Notes under the pieces: model-generated
Database searches by the model: none
What the model saw: only the letters and a program-made list of their open reading frames with translations
What the model was told of the DNA's origin: nothing
From: Terriglobus tenax
Lineage (GTDB): Bacteria; Acidobacteriota; Terriglobia; Terriglobales; Acidobacteriaceae
DNA length: 64,000 nucleotides
NCBI RefSeq assembly: GCF_025685395.1
Contig: NZ_JAGSYA010000004.1
Span: 2,294,001-2,358,000 of the forward strand
Reading direction: 5' to 3'
Made by a program: the position numbers and the translations under genes
In this document: positions 51,660 to 61,729 of the stretch, piece by piece
Layout of the letters: each line of letters begins with the position of its first letter
How positions within the stretch are numbered: position 1 is the stretch's first letter

Positions 51660-53566
51660 GCGGGCTGCTTGCGCGCCTGGATCTCGATGAAGACGTTGAT
51701 CAGCGTCAGCGCCGCGGGCGTGATGCCGGGAATGCGGCTGGCCTGGCCGATGGTGGCCGGGCGAATGCGGGTGAGCTTCTCCTGAATTTCTCGCGAGAGG
51801 CCGCTGACGGCCGTGTAGTCGAAGAAATCAGGAATGGCGCGCTCCTCGCTCTTCTTCAGTTTATCGATGGAACGGCGCTGCTGGTCCAGGTAGCCGGCGA
51901 ACTTGATCTCGGTTTCGACGGACTTCAGCTCATTGCGAATCCAGGAGGGTAGCGTGCCGTTTGCCAGCGGCTCGGCGTAGGGAGCGAAGCGCTCGTCTTC
52001 GGAGAGCTTTGCGACGAAGTTCGGTAGCAACTGGTCGATGGTTACTTCCGGCCGCTTGAGAAGCTGGGCCAGTGTCTGGCCCTTGGTTTCGCCTTCCTTG
52101 ATGCGTTCGGTGGAGAGCAGCTTTTCGAGTGCGACCATACGGGCCTGCTTGGCCTCGTAGTCGGCCCAGGCCTCGTCTCCGATCAGGCCGAGCATGCGGC
52201 CCTTGGGGGTAAGGCGGCGGTCGGCGTTGTCAATGCGCAGGTGCAGGCGGAACTCCGCGCGCGAGGTGAACATGCGGTAGGGTTCGTTGGTGCCCTTGCT
52301 GATGAGGTCGTCGATCAGGATGCCGGTGTAGCCGTCGGAGCGGTCGAGCCAGAAAGGCGCTTCGCCCTTAACGCTGAGAGCGGCGTTGATGCCGGCCATC
52401 AGACCCTGGCAGGCGGCCTCTTCGTAGCCGCTGGTGCCGTTGATCTGTCCGGCAAGATACAAGCCATCAATGGACTTCACCTTCAGCGAGCGGTCCAGCT
52501 CGGTGGGGTCAATGGCGTCGTACTCGATGGCATAGCCGGGGCGCAGCATCTCGGCCATTTCGAGACCGGGGATGGAGTGGACCATCGCCGCCTGCACTTC
52601 CATCGGAAGGCTGGTGGACATGCCGTTGATGTAGACCTCGTGCGTATTCAGGCCTTCAGGTTCCAGGAAGAACTGGTGCTGGGTCTTGTCCGGGAACTTG
52701 ACGATCTTGTCTTCGATGGACGGGCAGTAGCGCGGGCCGATGCCTTCAATCTGGCCGGAGTACATGGCCGAGCGGTGCACGTTCTGGCGGATGATCTCCA
52801 GCGTCTCCGGTGTCGTGGTCGCGATGTGGCAGCTGACCTGACGCAGTTGAGGCACGGTCTTCGTGCGGAAGCTGAAGGGTGTCGGGTCGACGTCGCCGGG
52901 CTGCTCTTCAAAGCGCGACCAGTCGATGGTGCGTCCGTCGAGACGCGGAGGTGTTCCGGTCTTCAGGCGGCATTCGCGCAGGCCGAGCTTTTTCAGGCTC
53001 TCGCCCAGAAGGACGCTGGCGGGTTCGCCGCTGCGGCCGGCGGTGTAACGCTCTTCGCCGCAGTGGATGAGTCCGTTGAGGAAGGTGCCGGTGGTGATGA
53101 CGACGGCGGCGGCGTGGACGGTGCGTCCGTCGCGGAGTTTGACGCCAGTGATCCGGCGCGTGTCGTCCGTGTCTTCAAGGACGACGTCGATGACTTCGGC
53201 CTGCTTGATGAACAGGTTCGGCTGAGCTTCCAGAACCTCGCGCATTTTTACGCGGTACAGGGCCTTGTCGCACTGCGCGCGGGGCGACCACACGGCGGGG
53301 CCGCGGGAGGTGTTGAGCAGGCGGAACTGGATGCCGACGGCGTCGGCGACCTCGCCCATAATGCCGCCCATCGCATCGACCTCGCGGACGAGGTGACCCT
53401 TGGCGATACCGCCAATGGCGGGGTTGCAGCTCATCTGTGCGATGAGATCGAGGTTCAGCGTGAACAGTGCGGTGCGCAGCCCCATGCGGGCGGCAGCCAT
53501 CGCGGCTTCGCAGCCTGCGTGGCCGGCCCCGACGATGAGGACGTCGAACTGTTCGGTGAATGCCAT
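51656..53566 (-). CDS. mnmG: tRNA uridine-5-carboxymethylaminomethyl modification enzyme MnmG (GidA)
   Basis: 636 residues. FAD site [18 protein letters not shown], then ISCNPAIGG-type motif ([24 protein letters not shown]), [37 protein letters not shown] and the C-terminal [10 protein letters not shown] region. With MnmE it modifies the wobble uridine of several tRNAs. TAAAAT lies 8 nt before the ATG with no Shine-Dalgarno. Confidence 0.96.
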   Translation of the reverse strand: MAFTEQFDVLIVGAGHAGCEAAMAAARMGLRTALFTLNLDLIAQMSCNPAIGGIAKGHLVREVDAMGGIMGEVADAVGIQFRLLNTSRGPAVWSPRAQCDKALYRVKMREVLEAQPNLFIKQAEVIDVVLEDTDDTRRITGVKLRDGRTVHAAAVVITTGTFLNGLIHCGEERYTAGRSGEPASVLLGESLKKLGLRECRLKTGTPPRLDGRTIDWSRFEEQPGDVDPTPFSFRTKTVPQLRQVSCHIATTTPETLEIIRQNVHRSAMYSGQIEGIGPRYCPSIEDKIVKFPDKTQHQFFLEPEGLNTHEVYINGMSTSLPMEVQAAMVHSIPGLEMAEMLRPGYAIEYDAIDPTELDRSLKVKSIDGLYLAGQINGTSGYEEAACQGLMAGINAALSVKGEAPFWLDRSDGYTGILIDDLISKGTNEPYRMFTSRAEFRLHLRIDNADRRLTPKGRMLGLIGDEAWADYEAKQARMVALEKLLSTERIKEGETKGQTLAQLLKRPEVTIDQLLPNFVAKLSEDERFAPYAEPLANGTLPSWIRNELKSVETEIKFAGYLDQQRRSIDKLKKSEERAIPDFFDYTAVSGLSREIQEKLTRIRPATIGQASRIPGITPAALTLINVFIEIQARKQPA

Positions 53567-53591
53567 CCACTTTTATTTTACGGCGATTTGC

Positions 53592-54014
53592 TTATCCCGC
53601 CTGCGCTTCCCAGCCATCGTATTCACCGCCGTGCTTCTCGGCGATCTCAGTGAACGGGATACGAAGCGCATGGATGGACTGCTCATTGATGATTGCTGTG
53701 TGTTCTGCCATCACGAGCCACGGACGCATAGCAACGTGGCTCTTTTCCAGTTTCATTCCAAGCTTGATTCGAAAGCCCATTGCTTTCAGTTGATCGGCTG
53801 CATCATCCGCATCTTGAGAGGTCTTGAAATAGAAATAGTGGATGCAATGGCGAGGTTGAGTGAGATCGGAGCCAAGCTCAATGAGTTGCGCAAAAACTTT
53901 ACGATCTGCTTCGTCTGAGTCAGTGAAAGAACCTGTAGGCTCATATCCTTCCACTTGTGTGGGCGGAAAAATCCGTGCCTTTCGGCGAAACAAATGTTTA
54001 AAAAAGTTCGGCAT
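53592..54014 (-). CDS. RraB-like (regulator of RNase E) family protein
   Basis: 140 residues. DRKVFAQLIELGSDLTQPRHCIHYFYFKTSQDADDAADQLKAMGFRIKLG matches the RraB family (one alpha/beta domain of the pattern D..V...L...G.D...PR.I.H..YF). The N-terminus is basic (FFKHLFRRKAR). RNase E inhibition is known for the E. coli protein only. Composition is AT-richer than the neighbours. Confidence 0.75.
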   Translation of the reverse strand: MPNFFKHLFRRKARIFPPTQVEGYEPTGSFTDSDEADRKVFAQLIELGSDLTQPRHCIHYFYFKTSQDADDAADQLKAMGFRIKLGMKLEKSHVAMRPWLVMAEHTAIINEQSIHALRIPFTEIAEKHGGEYDGWEAQAG

Positions 54015-54184
54015 GATTGCTTCAGTGTATGTAGGAGAGCGAATAAAAGGATCAGTTTCCGTTCAGAATGACAAAGCAAGAAAAACAAAGCGGCAGGCCC
54101 TCTGTCTCAAAATGAGACCGGCACATGAGGAGCATGGTGCAGGTGACACAACCACCTCGGCCATAGCCTCATCCCACACAGCAG

Positions 54185-54213
54185 GGGCCCGCCGGAGCGC
54201 GGGCCTTTACTTT
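54185..54213 (+). terminator. leader hairpin before mscS
   Basis: GGGCCCGC and GCGGGCC form a stem with a CGGAGC loop, followed by TTTACTTT, ending 18 bp before the mscS ATG. The T-run is weak. It may be an attenuator or the end of an upstream element. The rest of the gap 54015-54231 shows only a degenerate family-A-like end near 54060. Confidence 0.4.
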
Positions 54214-54231
54214 CTGATCGGGGTATGGGCG

Positions 54232-55368
54232 ATGTTCGATAAAGTGCTTCACATCTGGCACGGCTGGTTTCTTGCGCTGTTCGTCTTCTGCGCTGCGCTG
54301 GTCTTTTCCAATGTGTTCCACACGGTGCTGTTCCGTGTGCTGCGGCGCAAGCAGGCTGAGAGTGCAAGCCCGGTCACCAGCGGGATAGGCTTCGGGCTGC
54401 AGAAGTACCTGGCCAAGCCGGCGCGCGCCATCTTTATCCTGACCTGCCTGTTCTTCGTGGAGCCGGTGCTGCCGATTCCCACGCGCTACCACGACGAGGT
54501 GCGCCAGGCGATGGCCATCCTCTTCGTCATCTCGCTGGGATGGTTTGCCACCGGCATTGTGTACGTGGTGCAGAACATCTTCCTGCGCCGCTATGACATT
54601 ACCTCGACAGACAATATCCAGGCGCGGCGCGTGCATACGCAGTTCGGCCTGTTTCGCCGCTTCATCATCTCGCTGATCATGGTGGTGACGATCGCCGGTT
54701 GTTTGTGGACCTTCCACGACGACCGGCTTTGGAAGGCCGGCACCGGCCTGCTGGCTTCCGCTGGTATCGCTTCCCTTGTACTTGCCACCGCGGCCAAATC
54801 CACGGCCTCCAACTTTCTGGCCGGCGTGCAGATTGCGCTGACCGAACCGATCCGCATCGACGACGTGGTGATCGTCCAGGGCGAGTGGGGACGCATTGAA
54901 GAGATCACCTCGGCCTATGTCGTCGTCAAGATCTGGGACCTGCGGCGCCTGATCGTTCCGCTGAGTTACTTCATTGAGAACAGCTTTCAGAACTGGACGC
55001 GTGAATCATCCGAGATTATGGGAACGGCGTTTCTGTACGTGGACTACGCCATTCCGGTGGAACCTTTGCGTCAAAAGCTGCGGGAGATATGCCAGGCGTC
55101 TCCCCTGTGGGATGGCAAGGTATGCGGCCTGCAGGTGACGGACATCAAGGAGCACACCATGGAATTGCGCTGCCTCGTGAGTAATCGCAACGCAGGGGAC
55201 AATTTTGACCTGCGCTGTATTGTGCGGGAGAAGATGATGGAGTTTATCCGGGAAAATTATCCCGAGCACTTCCCGCGCACGCGCTTTGCCGGGTTGCCAG
55301 ACGCAGGGCGTTCCGCCGGTGAAACGGCGGAGAAGTTTACACCTACGGCAACCGGCACAGCCTTATAA
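54232..55368 (+). CDS. MscS-family mechanosensitive ion channel
   Basis: 378 residues. About four membrane helices precede the pore helix GTGLLASAGIASLVLATAAKSTASNFLAGVQIALTEPIRIDDVVIV, the MscS signature, with the beta domain (GEWGRIEEITSAYVVVKIWDLRRLIVPLSYFIENSFQNWT) after it. It probably releases osmolytes on hypo-osmotic shock. The ATG at 54232 starts just before the first helix; longer in-frame starts lack support. Confidence 0.88.
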   Translation: MFDKVLHIWHGWFLALFVFCAALVFSNVFHTVLFRVLRRKQAESASPVTSGIGFGLQKYLAKPARAIFILTCLFFVEPVLPIPTRYHDEVRQAMAILFVISLGWFATGIVYVVQNIFLRRYDITSTDNIQARRVHTQFGLFRRFIISLIMVVTIAGCLWTFHDDRLWKAGTGLLASAGIASLVLATAAKSTASNFLAGVQIALTEPIRIDDVVIVQGEWGRIEEITSAYVVVKIWDLRRLIVPLSYFIENSFQNWTRESSEIMGTAFLYVDYAIPVEPLRQKLREICQASPLWDGKVCGLQVTDIKEHTMELRCLVSNRNAGDNFDLRCIVREKMMEFIRENYPEHFPRTRFAGLPDAGRSAGETAEKFTPTATGTAL

Positions 55369-55447
55369 AGGATCAGGGTGTGACGCGGCACACTGCACGG
55401 AACAAATTCACGGGGCGATGATGAAGTTGTCCTAAGCTGAGGGTGCC

Positions 55448-56638
55448 ATGCCAATTGTTTTGTGTTTCAATCCGGGTAGCAATTCACTGAAGTTTGACCT
55501 GGTGGAGACCGAGGCTGGCCAGTCGCGCGCCTCGGCGGGGAAGCGTTTGCTGACCGGCGGCATCGACAACGTGGGCAAGCCCACGGAGATCGAGATTGCG
55601 CGCGGCGATGAAGCTTCGCGCAAAGAGCCGTTGCCCGCGGGCGATTACGGCGCTATGACGACGGCAGCGCTGGATGCGCTGGATAAGCTCGGTTTGCCGA
55701 AGCCCGACCTGGCCGGTGTGCGCGTGGTGCATGGCGGCAGTGATTTCACGCAGGCCGTGCGCGTGGACGAAGAGGTGCTCCGGAAGATTGAGGCGCGCGC
55801 GGAACTTGCGCCGCTGCATAATCCAAACTCTGTGAAGGTCATCCACGCTCTGCAGCAGCATGGCAGTGCGCTGCCGGTTGCCTGCACCTTCGACACGGCC
55901 TTTCATCACACCTTGCCCGAGGTCGCATGGCGGTATCCCATCGACCGGGAGATCGCGAAAAAGCATGGTATCCGCAAGTATGGCTTTCATGGGCTCTCGC
56001 ACCGCTACCAGATGGAACAGTTCTGTTACCTGAGCGGAACGCCGCTGGAAGATGCGTCGATTGTGACGACACATCTCGAGAGCGGTTCGTCGGTCTGCGC
56101 GATTCGCAACGGCAGGTCAGTGGATACCTCCATGGGCTTCACGCCGCTGGAAGGCTTGATGATGGGCACGCGGTCCGGTTCCATCGATCCGGCGATTGTT
56201 CCCTTCCTGATGGAGCACGAAGGTATGTCTGCGAGTGAGGCACTCAACTTCCTTGAGAAGAGGTCCGGCCTGCTGGCCATCTCCGGCCAGTCACTGGATA
56301 CGCGCATCCTTCGCAAGAAGACAGATGAGCGTTCCCTGCTGGCGATGGCGATGTTTGCCTATCGTGTGCGCGCGGCCATTGGTGCGTATCTTGCGGTGTT
56401 AGGCGAAGCGCGTGCGGTTGTGTTCAGTGGAGGCATCGGAGAGAATACCCCTGAGGTTCGCGGCCCCATTGCCGAGGGCCTGCGAGGCTGGGGCATGCAG
56501 GTGGATCCCGCCCGCAATACTGAGGTGATGGCGGGCGACACGTTGCTCTCCACACCCGCATCAAAACTTGCCGCATGGGTCATACACGCTGACGAAGGCA
56601 TGCAACTCGCACACGAGTGCACGCAAGCCACACAGTAA
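55448..56638 (+). CDS. ackA: acetate kinase
   Basis: 396 residues. [64 protein letters not shown] and [14 protein letters not shown] are family motifs. It converts acetyl phosphate and ADP to acetate and ATP. GAGGGTG lies 6 nt before the ATG. It stands 26 bp upstream of the phosphoketolase gene, which makes its substrate. Confidence 0.95.
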   Translation: MPIVLCFNPGSNSLKFDLVETEAGQSRASAGKRLLTGGIDNVGKPTEIEIARGDEASRKEPLPAGDYGAMTTAALDALDKLGLPKPDLAGVRVVHGGSDFTQAVRVDEEVLRKIEARAELAPLHNPNSVKVIHALQQHGSALPVACTFDTAFHHTLPEVAWRYPIDREIAKKHGIRKYGFHGLSHRYQMEQFCYLSGTPLEDASIVTTHLESGSSVCAIRNGRSVDTSMGFTPLEGLMMGTRSGSIDPAIVPFLMEHEGMSASEALNFLEKRSGLLAISGQSLDTRILRKKTDERSLLAMAMFAYRVRAAIGAYLAVLGEARAVVFSGGIGENTPEVRGPIAEGLRGWGMQVDPARNTEVMAGDTLLSTPASKLAAWVIHADEGMQLAHECTQATQ

Positions 56639-56664
56639 CCGCTCAACCCACGGAGATGATTGCG

Positions 56665-59025
56665 ATGCCGCTTACCCCCGAAGATCTCGGACGTATTGAC
56701 GCCTATTGGCGCGCTGCAAATTACCTGTCTGTCGGACAGATCTACCTGCGGGACAATGCCCTGCTGCGCCGTCCGCTAACGGTGGACGACATCAAGCCGC
56801 GCCTGCTTGGGCACTTCGGCACAACACCCGGGCTGAACTTCGTCTATGTGCATTTGAACCGCATCATCCAGCAGCGGCGGCACAGCATGCTGCTCATCAC
56901 CGGCCCTGGACATGGAGCTCCGGGCATTCTTGCCAATACCTTTCTTGAAGGCAGCTACTCGGAGACGTATCCGAATATTCAGCAGGACTACGATGGGCTG
57001 AAGCTCTTCTTCAAGCAGTTCTCGTGGCCGTATGGGATTCCCAGCCACTGCGCGGCGAATGTGCCGGGTTCCATCAACGAGGGGGGCGAGCTTGGCTACT
57101 CGCTGGTGCATGCCTATGGCGCCGCGTTTGATAACCCGCACCTGGTGGTTCCCTGCATTGTGGGTGATGGCGAAGCGGAGACAGGCACACTTGCCACCTC
57201 GTGGCACTCCAACAAGTTCATGAACCCGGTTACGGATGGAACCGTGCTGCCGATCCTGCACCTGAACGGCTACAAGATTGCCAATCCGACGGTGCTGGCG
57301 CGTATTCCGCAGGAAGAGCTGGAGCAGTTATTCCGCGGCTATGGCTACACGCCCTATACCGTGGAAGGGGATGATCCGGCGACGATGCATTCGTTGATGG
57401 CCGATACGCTGGACCGCATCTTTGACCACATTGCGCGGATTCGCGAAGAGGCAAAGTCGCAGAACCCGCCTGAGCGGCCTGCGTGGCCCATGCTGATTCT
57501 GCGGACGCCGAAGGGCTGGACCTGCCCGCACATGGTGGATGGCAAACAGGTAGAGGGCACGTGGCGCGCGCACCAGGTGCCTCTGGATGAAGTACGCACC
57601 AACCCGGAACACCTGAAGCTGCTGGAAGGCTGGCTGCGCAGCTATAAGCCGGAGGAGCTGTTTGAAGACGATGGCTGCCCTGTCGCTTCGGTGCTTGATC
57701 TTGCGCCGAAGGGTGACCTGCGCATGTCGGCCAATCCCAGCGCCAATGGCGGCGAGCTGCTGAAACCGCTGTCGCTGCCGGACTTCCGCGACTACGCGGT
57801 GGAGTGTGTGCGTCCGTGCGCTGCCGACGAGGTCTCCGCAACGAAGATCCTTGGCGATTACCTGCGCGATGTGATCCGGCGCAACTCAGCCAATCGCAAC
57901 TTCCGCATCTTCGGTCCGGATGAGACTGCTTCGAACCGCCTGCAGGATGTGTACCAGGCCACGACGAAGCAGTGGGAAGGAGAGAGGCTCGCTGTCGACG
58001 AGAACCTGTCCACCGACGGCCGCGTGGTGGAGGTGCTGAGCGAGAACCTTTGCCAGGGTTGGCTTGAGGGCTACCTGCTCACCGGGCGGCATGGCTTCTT
58101 CTCCTGCTATGAAGCCTTCATCCACATCATCGACTCCATGTTCAACCAGCATGCCAAGTGGTTGAAGGCATGCAAAGAACTGCCATGGCGCAAGCCGGTA
58201 GCATCGCTGACCTACCTGCTGAGTTCGCACGTCTGGCGGCAGGACCATAACGGTTTCTCGCACCAGGACCCCGGCTTTATTGACCATGTTGCGAACAAGC
58301 AGAGCGATGTGACACGCATCTACTTCCCTCCCGATGCGAACTGCCTGCTCTCGGTGGGTGACCACTGCCTGCGCAGCCGTAACTACATCAACCTGATCAT
58401 TGCCGGGAAGCAGCCGGCGCATACCTACCTGACCATGGACGAAGCGGTGCGCCACTGCACGGACGGCCTGGGCGAATGGCAGTGGGCTTCCAACTGCAGC
58501 CCGGACGAATTGCCGGATGTGGTGGTGGCCAGCGCCGGCGATGTGCCGACGATGGAAGCCCTGGCCGCGGTGACGGTGTTGCGGGAGTGGGCGCCGGGGC
58601 TGAAGGTGCGCTTCGTCAACGTCGTGGATCTGTTCACGCTGGAGACGCAGGTGCAGCATCCGCATGGTCTGGATGATGAGACCTTCGAACGTATCTTCAC
58701 GAAGGACAAGCCGGTGATCATGGCCTTCCACGGCTATCCCACGGTGGTGCACAAGCTCACCTACAAGCGCAGCAACCACATGAACTTCCACGTGCATGGT
58801 TTCCGCGGCGAAGGCACCACCACAACGCCGTTTGATATGACGGTGCTGAACCATGTGGACCGTTTCTCCCTGGCGCTGGATTGCGTGAAGTATGCTTTGC
58901 CGGGAGAGTATGACCGCGTCCGGCAGATCTACAGCGAGAAGATGCAGCAGCACAAGCTGCATGTCAGCGAGCATGGGGAAGACCTGCCCGAGGTCACCGA
59001 TTGGAAGTGGACGAGCGCGGAGTAG
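56665..59025 (+). CDS. xfp: phosphoketolase (xylulose-5-P/fructose-6-P type)
   Basis: 786 residues, a normal length. Motifs include [76 protein letters not shown], the TPP-binding [13 protein letters not shown], and [10 protein letters not shown] near the end. It splits xylulose-5-P (and often fructose-6-P) with phosphate to give acetyl phosphate. The ATG at 56665 has GGAG at 9 nt; the ATG at 56656 would be too close to it. Operon with ackA. Confidence 0.95.
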   Translation: MPLTPEDLGRIDAYWRAANYLSVGQIYLRDNALLRRPLTVDDIKPRLLGHFGTTPGLNFVYVHLNRIIQQRRHSMLLITGPGHGAPGILANTFLEGSYSETYPNIQQDYDGLKLFFKQFSWPYGIPSHCAANVPGSINEGGELGYSLVHAYGAAFDNPHLVVPCIVGDGEAETGTLATSWHSNKFMNPVTDGTVLPILHLNGYKIANPTVLARIPQEELEQLFRGYGYTPYTVEGDDPATMHSLMADTLDRIFDHIARIREEAKSQNPPERPAWPMLILRTPKGWTCPHMVDGKQVEGTWRAHQVPLDEVRTNPEHLKLLEGWLRSYKPEELFEDDGCPVASVLDLAPKGDLRMSANPSANGGELLKPLSLPDFRDYAVECVRPCAADEVSATKILGDYLRDVIRRNSANRNFRIFGPDETASNRLQDVYQATTKQWEGERLAVDENLSTDGRVVEVLSENLCQGWLEGYLLTGRHGFFSCYEAFIHIIDSMFNQHAKWLKACKELPWRKPVASLTYLLSSHVWRQDHNGFSHQDPGFIDHVANKQSDVTRIYFPPDANCLLSVGDHCLRSRNYINLIIAGKQPAHTYLTMDEAVRHCTDGLGEWQWASNCSPDELPDVVVASAGDVPTMEALAAVTVLREWAPGLKVRFVNVVDLFTLETQVQHPHGLDDETFERIFTKDKPVIMAFHGYPTVVHKLTYKRSNHMNFHVHGFRGEGTTTTPFDMTVLNHVDRFSLALDCVKYALPGEYDRVRQIYSEKMQQHKLHVSEHGEDLPEVTDWKWTSAE

Positions 59026-59041
59026 GTACGTTGGTCAGGAG

Positions 59042-59091
59042 AAAATGGCTTTAGTTGTTGAGGGAATGACCTCAGCGGCTAAAGCCGTTTT
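59042..59091. repeat. long hairpin (GGCTTTAG/CTAAAGCC) after xfp
   Basis: AAAATGGCTTTAG...GTTGAGG pairs over about 22 bases with CCTCAGCGGCTAAAGCC...TTTT; the mismatches are mainly G-T and would pair as G-U in RNA. It ends in GTTTTGTTTTGG, so it may terminate ackA-xfp. Confidence 0.65.
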
Positions 59092-59115
59092 GTTTTGGGG
59101 TGGAAAGCGCGATCT

Positions 59116-59146
59116 CCCACCCATGCTTCACATGGATTGGGCACCC
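59116..59146. repeat. family-B palindromic element, third copy
   Basis: CCCACCCATG, loop CTTCA, CATGGATTGGGCACCC. It matches the tgt copy except for one base (GGATTGGG for GGATGGGG) and loop length. It lies between xfp and the minus-strand hydrolase. Confidence 0.7.
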
Positions 59147-59170
59147 GGTGTTTTAGTCAGGAAAAAGTAT

Positions 59171-60079
59171 TTACTGCTGCAGCCAGCGCGCCACGGCCTT
59201 GTTGCAAACTTCGGGCTGTTCTTCGAATGGCAGATGACCTACGCCGGGCAGCACCATCAGCTGAGCGCGCGGCATGGCGCTTACCAGCCGCTCGGCAGAG
59301 GGCAGGCTCACGGCGCGGTCCATGTCTCCCCAGATCAGCAGGGCGGGAACATCGGCCAGACGTACCAGCATCTTCTTCAGTCCGCGCATGTCCGTGCTCC
59401 AACCGCGGACAATGGCCAGCAGGTGATCCATGGTGCCGGGAATGCTCAGGTGCTCGGTGTAGCAGTCCAGCGTGCCATCAATAATGCGCGATGGCTCACC
59501 GTACATGCGGCGCAGAGCTGCCTGGTGCAGCAGGCGCGGCCACATGGGAACGCGACGGCCAAGCCATGCGCCCACCGGTGTGGTGAAGAAACGCGCACTG
59601 CGCTCACCGTGCAGGCAGAACGGGTTTGCCGGAGCAAACAGAACCAGCTTGCCAATGCGCCGGGTATGACGCGCGGCCAGCATCATGGCCAGGGCTCCGC
59701 CATGGGAATGTCCTGCTACGTCGGCGACGTCGAGGCCCAGCTCGTCCATCAGCCGGGCAATGCGGTCGGCGGTCGCTTCCAGGCTGGCATCCAGCCCGGC
59801 CACGCGCTGGGTTTTCCCCATGTTGAACAGGTCAATCGCGTACACGGTGGAGTGGCGCGCAAGGTCTTTCAGGTTGCGCCGCCAGGTCTGGCCGTCGGCC
59901 AGCAAACCATGCAGCAGCAGCAGGGGGCGTCCCGCGCCCGCAATGCGGCAATGCACGGCTACACCGTCCACTGTCACCTGCCGTTCTTCTACCTGGAATT
60001 CGCTTGCCAAGGCTTTCGACTGACTTCCTTCTCTCGACGTATAGGACGCTGTACGGAAATTTCCCGCAGCAGGCGCCAA
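59171..60079 (-). CDS. alpha/beta hydrolase
   Basis: 302 residues. LLLLHGLLADGQTWRRNL (oxyanion), VAGHSHGGALAMMLAA (nucleophile elbow GHSHG), LIWGDMDRAVSLPSAERL (Asp) and LPGVGHLPFEEQPE (His) give a full catalytic triad. The substrate is unknown. The first possible start is a TTG at 60079; a TTG nearer the domain (about residue 24) is also possible. Confidence 0.88.
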   Translation of the reverse strand: MAPAAGNFRTASYTSREGSQSKALASEFQVEERQVTVDGVAVHCRIAGAGRPLLLLHGLLADGQTWRRNLKDLARHSTVYAIDLFNMGKTQRVAGLDASLEATADRIARLMDELGLDVADVAGHSHGGALAMMLAARHTRRIGKLVLFAPANPFCLHGERSARFFTTPVGAWLGRRVPMWPRLLHQAALRRMYGEPSRIIDGTLDCYTEHLSIPGTMDHLLAIVRGWSTDMRGLKKMLVRLADVPALLIWGDMDRAVSLPSAERLVSAMPRAQLMVLPGVGHLPFEEQPEVCNKAVARWLQQ

Positions 60080-60183
60080 CCCTCCAATGTTACAGGAGTG
60101 TTACAGGAAATTAGATGCGAAAGGTGGTTGGGCGGTGACATTTTGAAGCACACTGCACCTTTGCCGCTGCACAATCAGAAGGT

Positions 60184-60450
60184 ATGCCGATTGAACTCAC
60201 GTCACAGGACCGCGACGAAGCGATCAACTCTCTCAAGCTTTACGCGGAGACGAACCTTGCCGAGCCGCTGAACACGCTGGCGGCGGGCCTTCTGCTGGAC
60301 TTCTTCCTGGAAGAGGTTGGCCCGCTGGTCTATAACCGCGCCATTTCGGATGCGCAGGCGCGGATGCAGTCCAAGCTGCTTGACCTGGAAGGCGAACTGC
60401 ATGAAGACGCCTTCCAGTACTGGCCGAAGCAACGCTCGAAACGCCGCTGA
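60184..60450 (+). CDS. DUF2164 protein
   Basis: 88 residues. MPIELTSQDRDEAINSLKLY, ETNLAEPLNTLAAGLLLDFFLEEVGPLVYNRAISDAQARMQ is the DUF2164 pattern. Function unknown. AGAAGGT lies right before the ATG. Confidence 0.85.
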   Translation: MPIELTSQDRDEAINSLKLYAETNLAEPLNTLAAGLLLDFFLEEVGPLVYNRAISDAQARMQSKLLDLEGELHEDAFQYWPKQRSKRR

Positions 60451-60472
60451 CCTTTCGCGGCGGGCTGACGGG

Positions 60473-61729
60473 TCAGCGGGCTGAGAGGAGAACTTCGACC
60501 TGGGTGTCCTTCTCGAAGCTCACGGCATGTCCGCGGGTGAGGAAGCGGAAGTAGATGGACTTGGCAAATGCATAGGCGCCAAAGCCGGTGGCCACATTGC
60601 GATCGTTGGCCGTAAGAGCCACCACGCGCGCTACCAGGCCGAACCCATTGGCGGCCACGGTCTGCCGGCCCAGGCCGTTGCCATCGCGGTCCTGGTGCTG
60701 CGCCGCCGCGGCCAGCACGCCCAGCAGCAGCGGAGCCACAAAGCGGTTCTTATCGGCATTGGCCTTCGCTCCGCCCTCGCGGTCAACCGTAATGTTTGCT
60801 GCGGAGCTGCCTTCCGCCCCGCTTAGCGTGCCATGGACCTTCTGAGACTGTTCGTCCTGGCGCTTCACACTTCTGAAGTCAAAACGCAGCTGGCCGTTGC
60901 GGCTGAAGCTCCTGGATGGCTTGCTCTCCAGCACCATGCCTTCCAGTGTCGTGCCTTCGGGCAGAACCACCTTCTTCTGTGCGTCCACCACCGGCTCTGT
61001 CACCACGGCGATTACCCTGTCGCCGCGCTTCGCGGTGTCGGAGCTTAACGAGGTTGCAAGCCGCGCCTTCACCATCAGCTTGTCCAGCGTCTCCGGGGTG
61101 GCCACGCTGGCGGCAGCTGGTTCCTGCGCAGGCAGTTGGACTGCGGCGGGTTGTTCCAGGTCGGCAATCATTTGCGTGCCTGCCCATATCCGCTGCGGAT
61201 GATACGGCAGCTGGCTGTACAGCAGGCGCAGAGCGCGATCTTTCATCCCAGGGGCAGCAACCTGGTCCTTTACGGAGGCAATCTTCTCGTGCGCTGCCTT
61301 CTTTGCCTGCGCGGCGATGCCTGACTTCTGCTGGCCGGGAACGAAGCGCACCAGCTTCGTCTCGCGGATGGTCGCGCGGGCGTCCAGCGGAACATCGCGG
61401 CCATCGATCAGGACGCTCTCAAACTTCACAACCGGGTCATGCAGCGGGGTAACGTCGCCATCCAGCCATGCCTGTACCCGCAGCTTCTTTTCTGCCGGCT
61501 TCAAATCGGTGACGATGCCTTTGACCACGGCATCCTTTGGCAGCACCATGCGGTCCACAACGTAGATCGGCTCCGTCAGAATGCCTTCCACCGCCTGCCC
61601 GCGCTTCAGGTTGGCTGTTTTCGTAATCCGCACATGCAGCGGCACATTCTGCTCCACGGTCAACGTCTGGCTTTGCTGCGCCGCGCCCGCGGCGGTAAGG
61701 CACATTACGAACAACAAATGGCGCTTCAC
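60473..61729 (-). CDS. secreted protein with two copies of a recurrent module
   Basis: 418 residues with a signal peptide (LLFVMCLTAAGA). Two similar regions are seen: about 25-120 (VPLHVRITKTANLKRGQAVEGIL..., VLPKDAVVKGIV) and about 215-300 (VKARLATSLSSDTAKRGDRVIAVV..., VLPEGTTLEGMV). The same pattern occurs in the PEGA protein (26880) and the LssY_C protein (138). A hydrophobic Ala/Leu stretch (FVAPLLLGVLAAAA) lies near 335. It is coupled to the upstream gene by a GTGA overlap. Confidence 0.7.
   Translation of the reverse strand: MKRHLLFVMCLTAAGAAQQSQTLTVEQNVPLHVRITKTANLKRGQAVEGILTEPIYVVDRMVLPKDAVVKGIVTDLKPAEKKLRVQAWLDGDVTPLHDPVVKFESVLIDGRDVPLDARATIRETKLVRFVPGQQKSGIAAQAKKAAHEKIASVKDQVAAPGMKDRALRLLYSQLPYHPQRIWAGTQMIADLEQPAAVQLPAQEPAAASVATPETLDKLMVKARLATSLSSDTAKRGDRVIAVVTEPVVDAQKKVVLPEGTTLEGMVLESKPSRSFSRNGQLRFDFRSVKRQDEQSQKVHGTLSGAEGSSAANITVDREGGAKANADKNRFVAPLLLGVLAAAAQHQDRDGNGLGRQTVAANGFGLVARVVALTANDRNVATGFGAYAFAKSIYFRFLTRGHAVSFEKDTQVEVLLSAR

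Noticed and set aside
54049-54078. TTCAGAATGACAAAGCAAG as a family-A repeat
   Set aside because: Only the right end matches; the left arm is missing.
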